DNA from: DATEPR01 sp036503065
GTDB lineage: Bacteria > Actinomycetota > Actinomycetes > Mycobacteriales > Pseudonocardiaceae
Assembly: GCA_036503065.1 (NCBI GenBank)
Contig: DASXXM010000335.1
Span: 1 to 15,601 of the forward strand
Direction of reading: 5' to 3'
DNA length: 15,601 bases
A program made the position numbers and the translations under genes. The notes beneath the pieces were generated by a model that worked only from the letters and a program-made list of their open reading frames with translations, made no database searches and had not been told where the DNA came from. Of this stretch, positions 14,620 through 15,601 are shown piece by piece (position 1 is the first letter of the stretch; every line of letters starts with the position of its first letter).

Positions 14620-15601
14620 TGCGCGAACTGGTGGGCCGGTTCGGCAGCCCGTTGTACGTCTACCAACTTGAACGGACCGACGGCGCCCACGCCGACCTGA
14701 TCGCTGCCCTGCCGCAGCCCTCGACGCTGTACTACTCGGTGAAGGCCAACCCGCATCCCGAACTGATCAGGGCGTTGGCGCAGGCGGGTTGCCCGGTGGA
14801 GGTCAGCTCGGAGGGCGAGGTGCGTGCGGCGACGGCGGCCGGTGCGGTGTCGGGTGACAGCCTCTACACCGGGCCGGCCAAGACCGAGCACGAGATCGCA
14901 GCGGCGTTGCGCGGTGGTGTCGGGCTGTTCTCCGCCGAGTCTTCGGCGGATCTGCGGCGAATCTCGCGGGCGGCCATGGCGGCCGGCGTGCGGGCGCGGT
15001 GCCTGGTGCGGGTGAACGCGCCGACGGCGGGCGCAACGCGGCTAAGGATGACCGGGACGGCCAGCCAGTTCGGCATCGACCTCGGCCAACTGCTGGCCGA
15101 TCCACCATGGCGGCACGATGTCCCGGGCGTCGACATCGTGGGTGCCCACTTCTTCGCGCTGAGCAACGCGCGGGATCAGGCGAGCCTGTTGGCCGCGTTC
15201 GGGGTCGGCATCACGACGGCGGCGATGCTGGCCGAACGCGGGCTACCGCTGGAGGTGCTGGACCTGGGCGGCGGATTCGCCGCGCCCTACGCGGAGCCGG
15301 GGGAACGACCGCGCTACGACCTGCGCGCCGCGCTCGCGGCGGAACTCGACGCGCACCTGCCCGGCTGGCGCGCGGGTGCGCCGCGGATCGCGTTCGAATC
15401 CGGGCGGTACCTCGTCGGCGACTGCGGCAGCCTGGTGTCCGCGGCGATGGAGTGGAAGGACGCGTTCCTGTTGTTGGACACCGGGATCAACCATCTCGGC
15501 GGCATCGGCGGCCTTGGCCGTGTGCTGCGTCCGACGGCGACACCGGTCTCGACCGGCGCGGCGCGGGCGACGGTCGTCGGGCCACTGTGCACGCCGGCCG
15601 A
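14619..15601 (+). CDS. Fold-type-III PLP decarboxylase (Orn/DAP/Arg decarboxylase 2 family), 3' end cut by window
   Basis: 327 codons are visible of about 400 expected. Decarboxylase with an alanine-racemase-like barrel. Seen: PLP Lys42 in YYSVKANPHPEL; VEVSSEGE (60-67); GAHFF (175-179) in the place of the family's His; glycine-rich phosphate loop LDLGGGF (214-220); ESGRY (260-264); and VVGPLCTP near 319-326, with Cys324 the cross-subunit active-site cysteine. The ATG shares one base with the upstream stop (TGATG) and GGGAGG precedes it. Family members act on diaminopimelate, ornithine or arginine, or, like BtrK of butirosin synthesis, on an aminoacyl group tethered to a carrier protein. Coupling to a stand-alone adenylating enzyme and a StrR-type activator favours the last case. 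Substrate not determined; an ordinary lysA is unlikely in this context. Confidence 0.88.
   Translation, partial: MRELVGRFGSPLYVYQLERTDGAHADLIAALPQPSTLYYSVKANPHPELIRALAQAGCPVEVSSEGEVRAATAAGAVSGDSLYTGPAKTEHEIAAALRGGVGLFSAESSADLRRISRAAMAAGVRARCLVRVNAPTAGATRLRMTGTASQFGIDLGQLLADPPWRHDVPGVDIVGAHFFALSNARDQASLLAAFGVGITTAAMLAERGLPLEVLDLGGGFAAPYAEPGERPRYDLRAALAAELDAHLPGWRAGAPRIAFESGRYLVGDCGSLVSAAMEWKDAFLLLDTGINHLGGIGGLGRVLRPTATPVSTGAARATVVGPLCTPA

Overview
This is GC-rich actinomycete DNA. It has GTG starts, several apparently leaderless genes, actinobacterial copper-control architecture, a StrR-type antibiotic regulator and a rare TTA codon. The overall style fits a secondary-metabolite-producing filamentous actinomycete, possibly Pseudonocardiales, but nothing in the window fixes the genus.

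Left end (1-2986): a copper-response operon on the minus strand, csoR-type repressor, then a CopZ-like chaperone, then a CopA-like P-type ATPase whose last few codons run off the left edge. The operon has a clear promoter (TTGATA, 17 bp, TATAAA). A 17-bp palindrome of the CsoR type fills the spacer and overlaps the -10, so repression and copper induction can be read from the DNA.

Next (2987-7743): a secreted coiled-coil NlpC/P60 peptidoglycan hydrolase behind a leader with hairpins and followed by a perfect 32-nt palindrome; a divergent AraC regulator/methyltransferase pair; and a divergent TetR regulator/alpha-beta hydrolase pair with two inverted operator copies between them. The hydrolase has lost its C-terminal half and its reading frame runs into the end of the methyltransferase.

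Decay zone (7744-9160): a secreted DUF11-domain gene broken by several frameshifts runs directly into a minus-strand remnant of an IS1380-family transposase.

Right end (9161-15601): the edge of a probable natural-product cluster. On the minus strand are a carbamoyltransferase (NodU/TobZ type) broken by two internal deletions, a HAD phosphatase and an APH-fold kinase whose start lies inside the phosphatase gene. Divergent from these is a tightly coupled operon: a StrR/NovG-type pathway activator containing one TTA codon, a stand-alone adenylating enzyme, and a fold-type-III PLP decarboxylase cut by the right edge. The simplest reading is that the activator switches on a pathway in which an amino acid is activated and then decarboxylated, probably on a carrier protein outside the window. 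The kinase/phosphatase pair may handle resistance or a phosphorylated intermediate. The carbamoylation step appears to have been lost.
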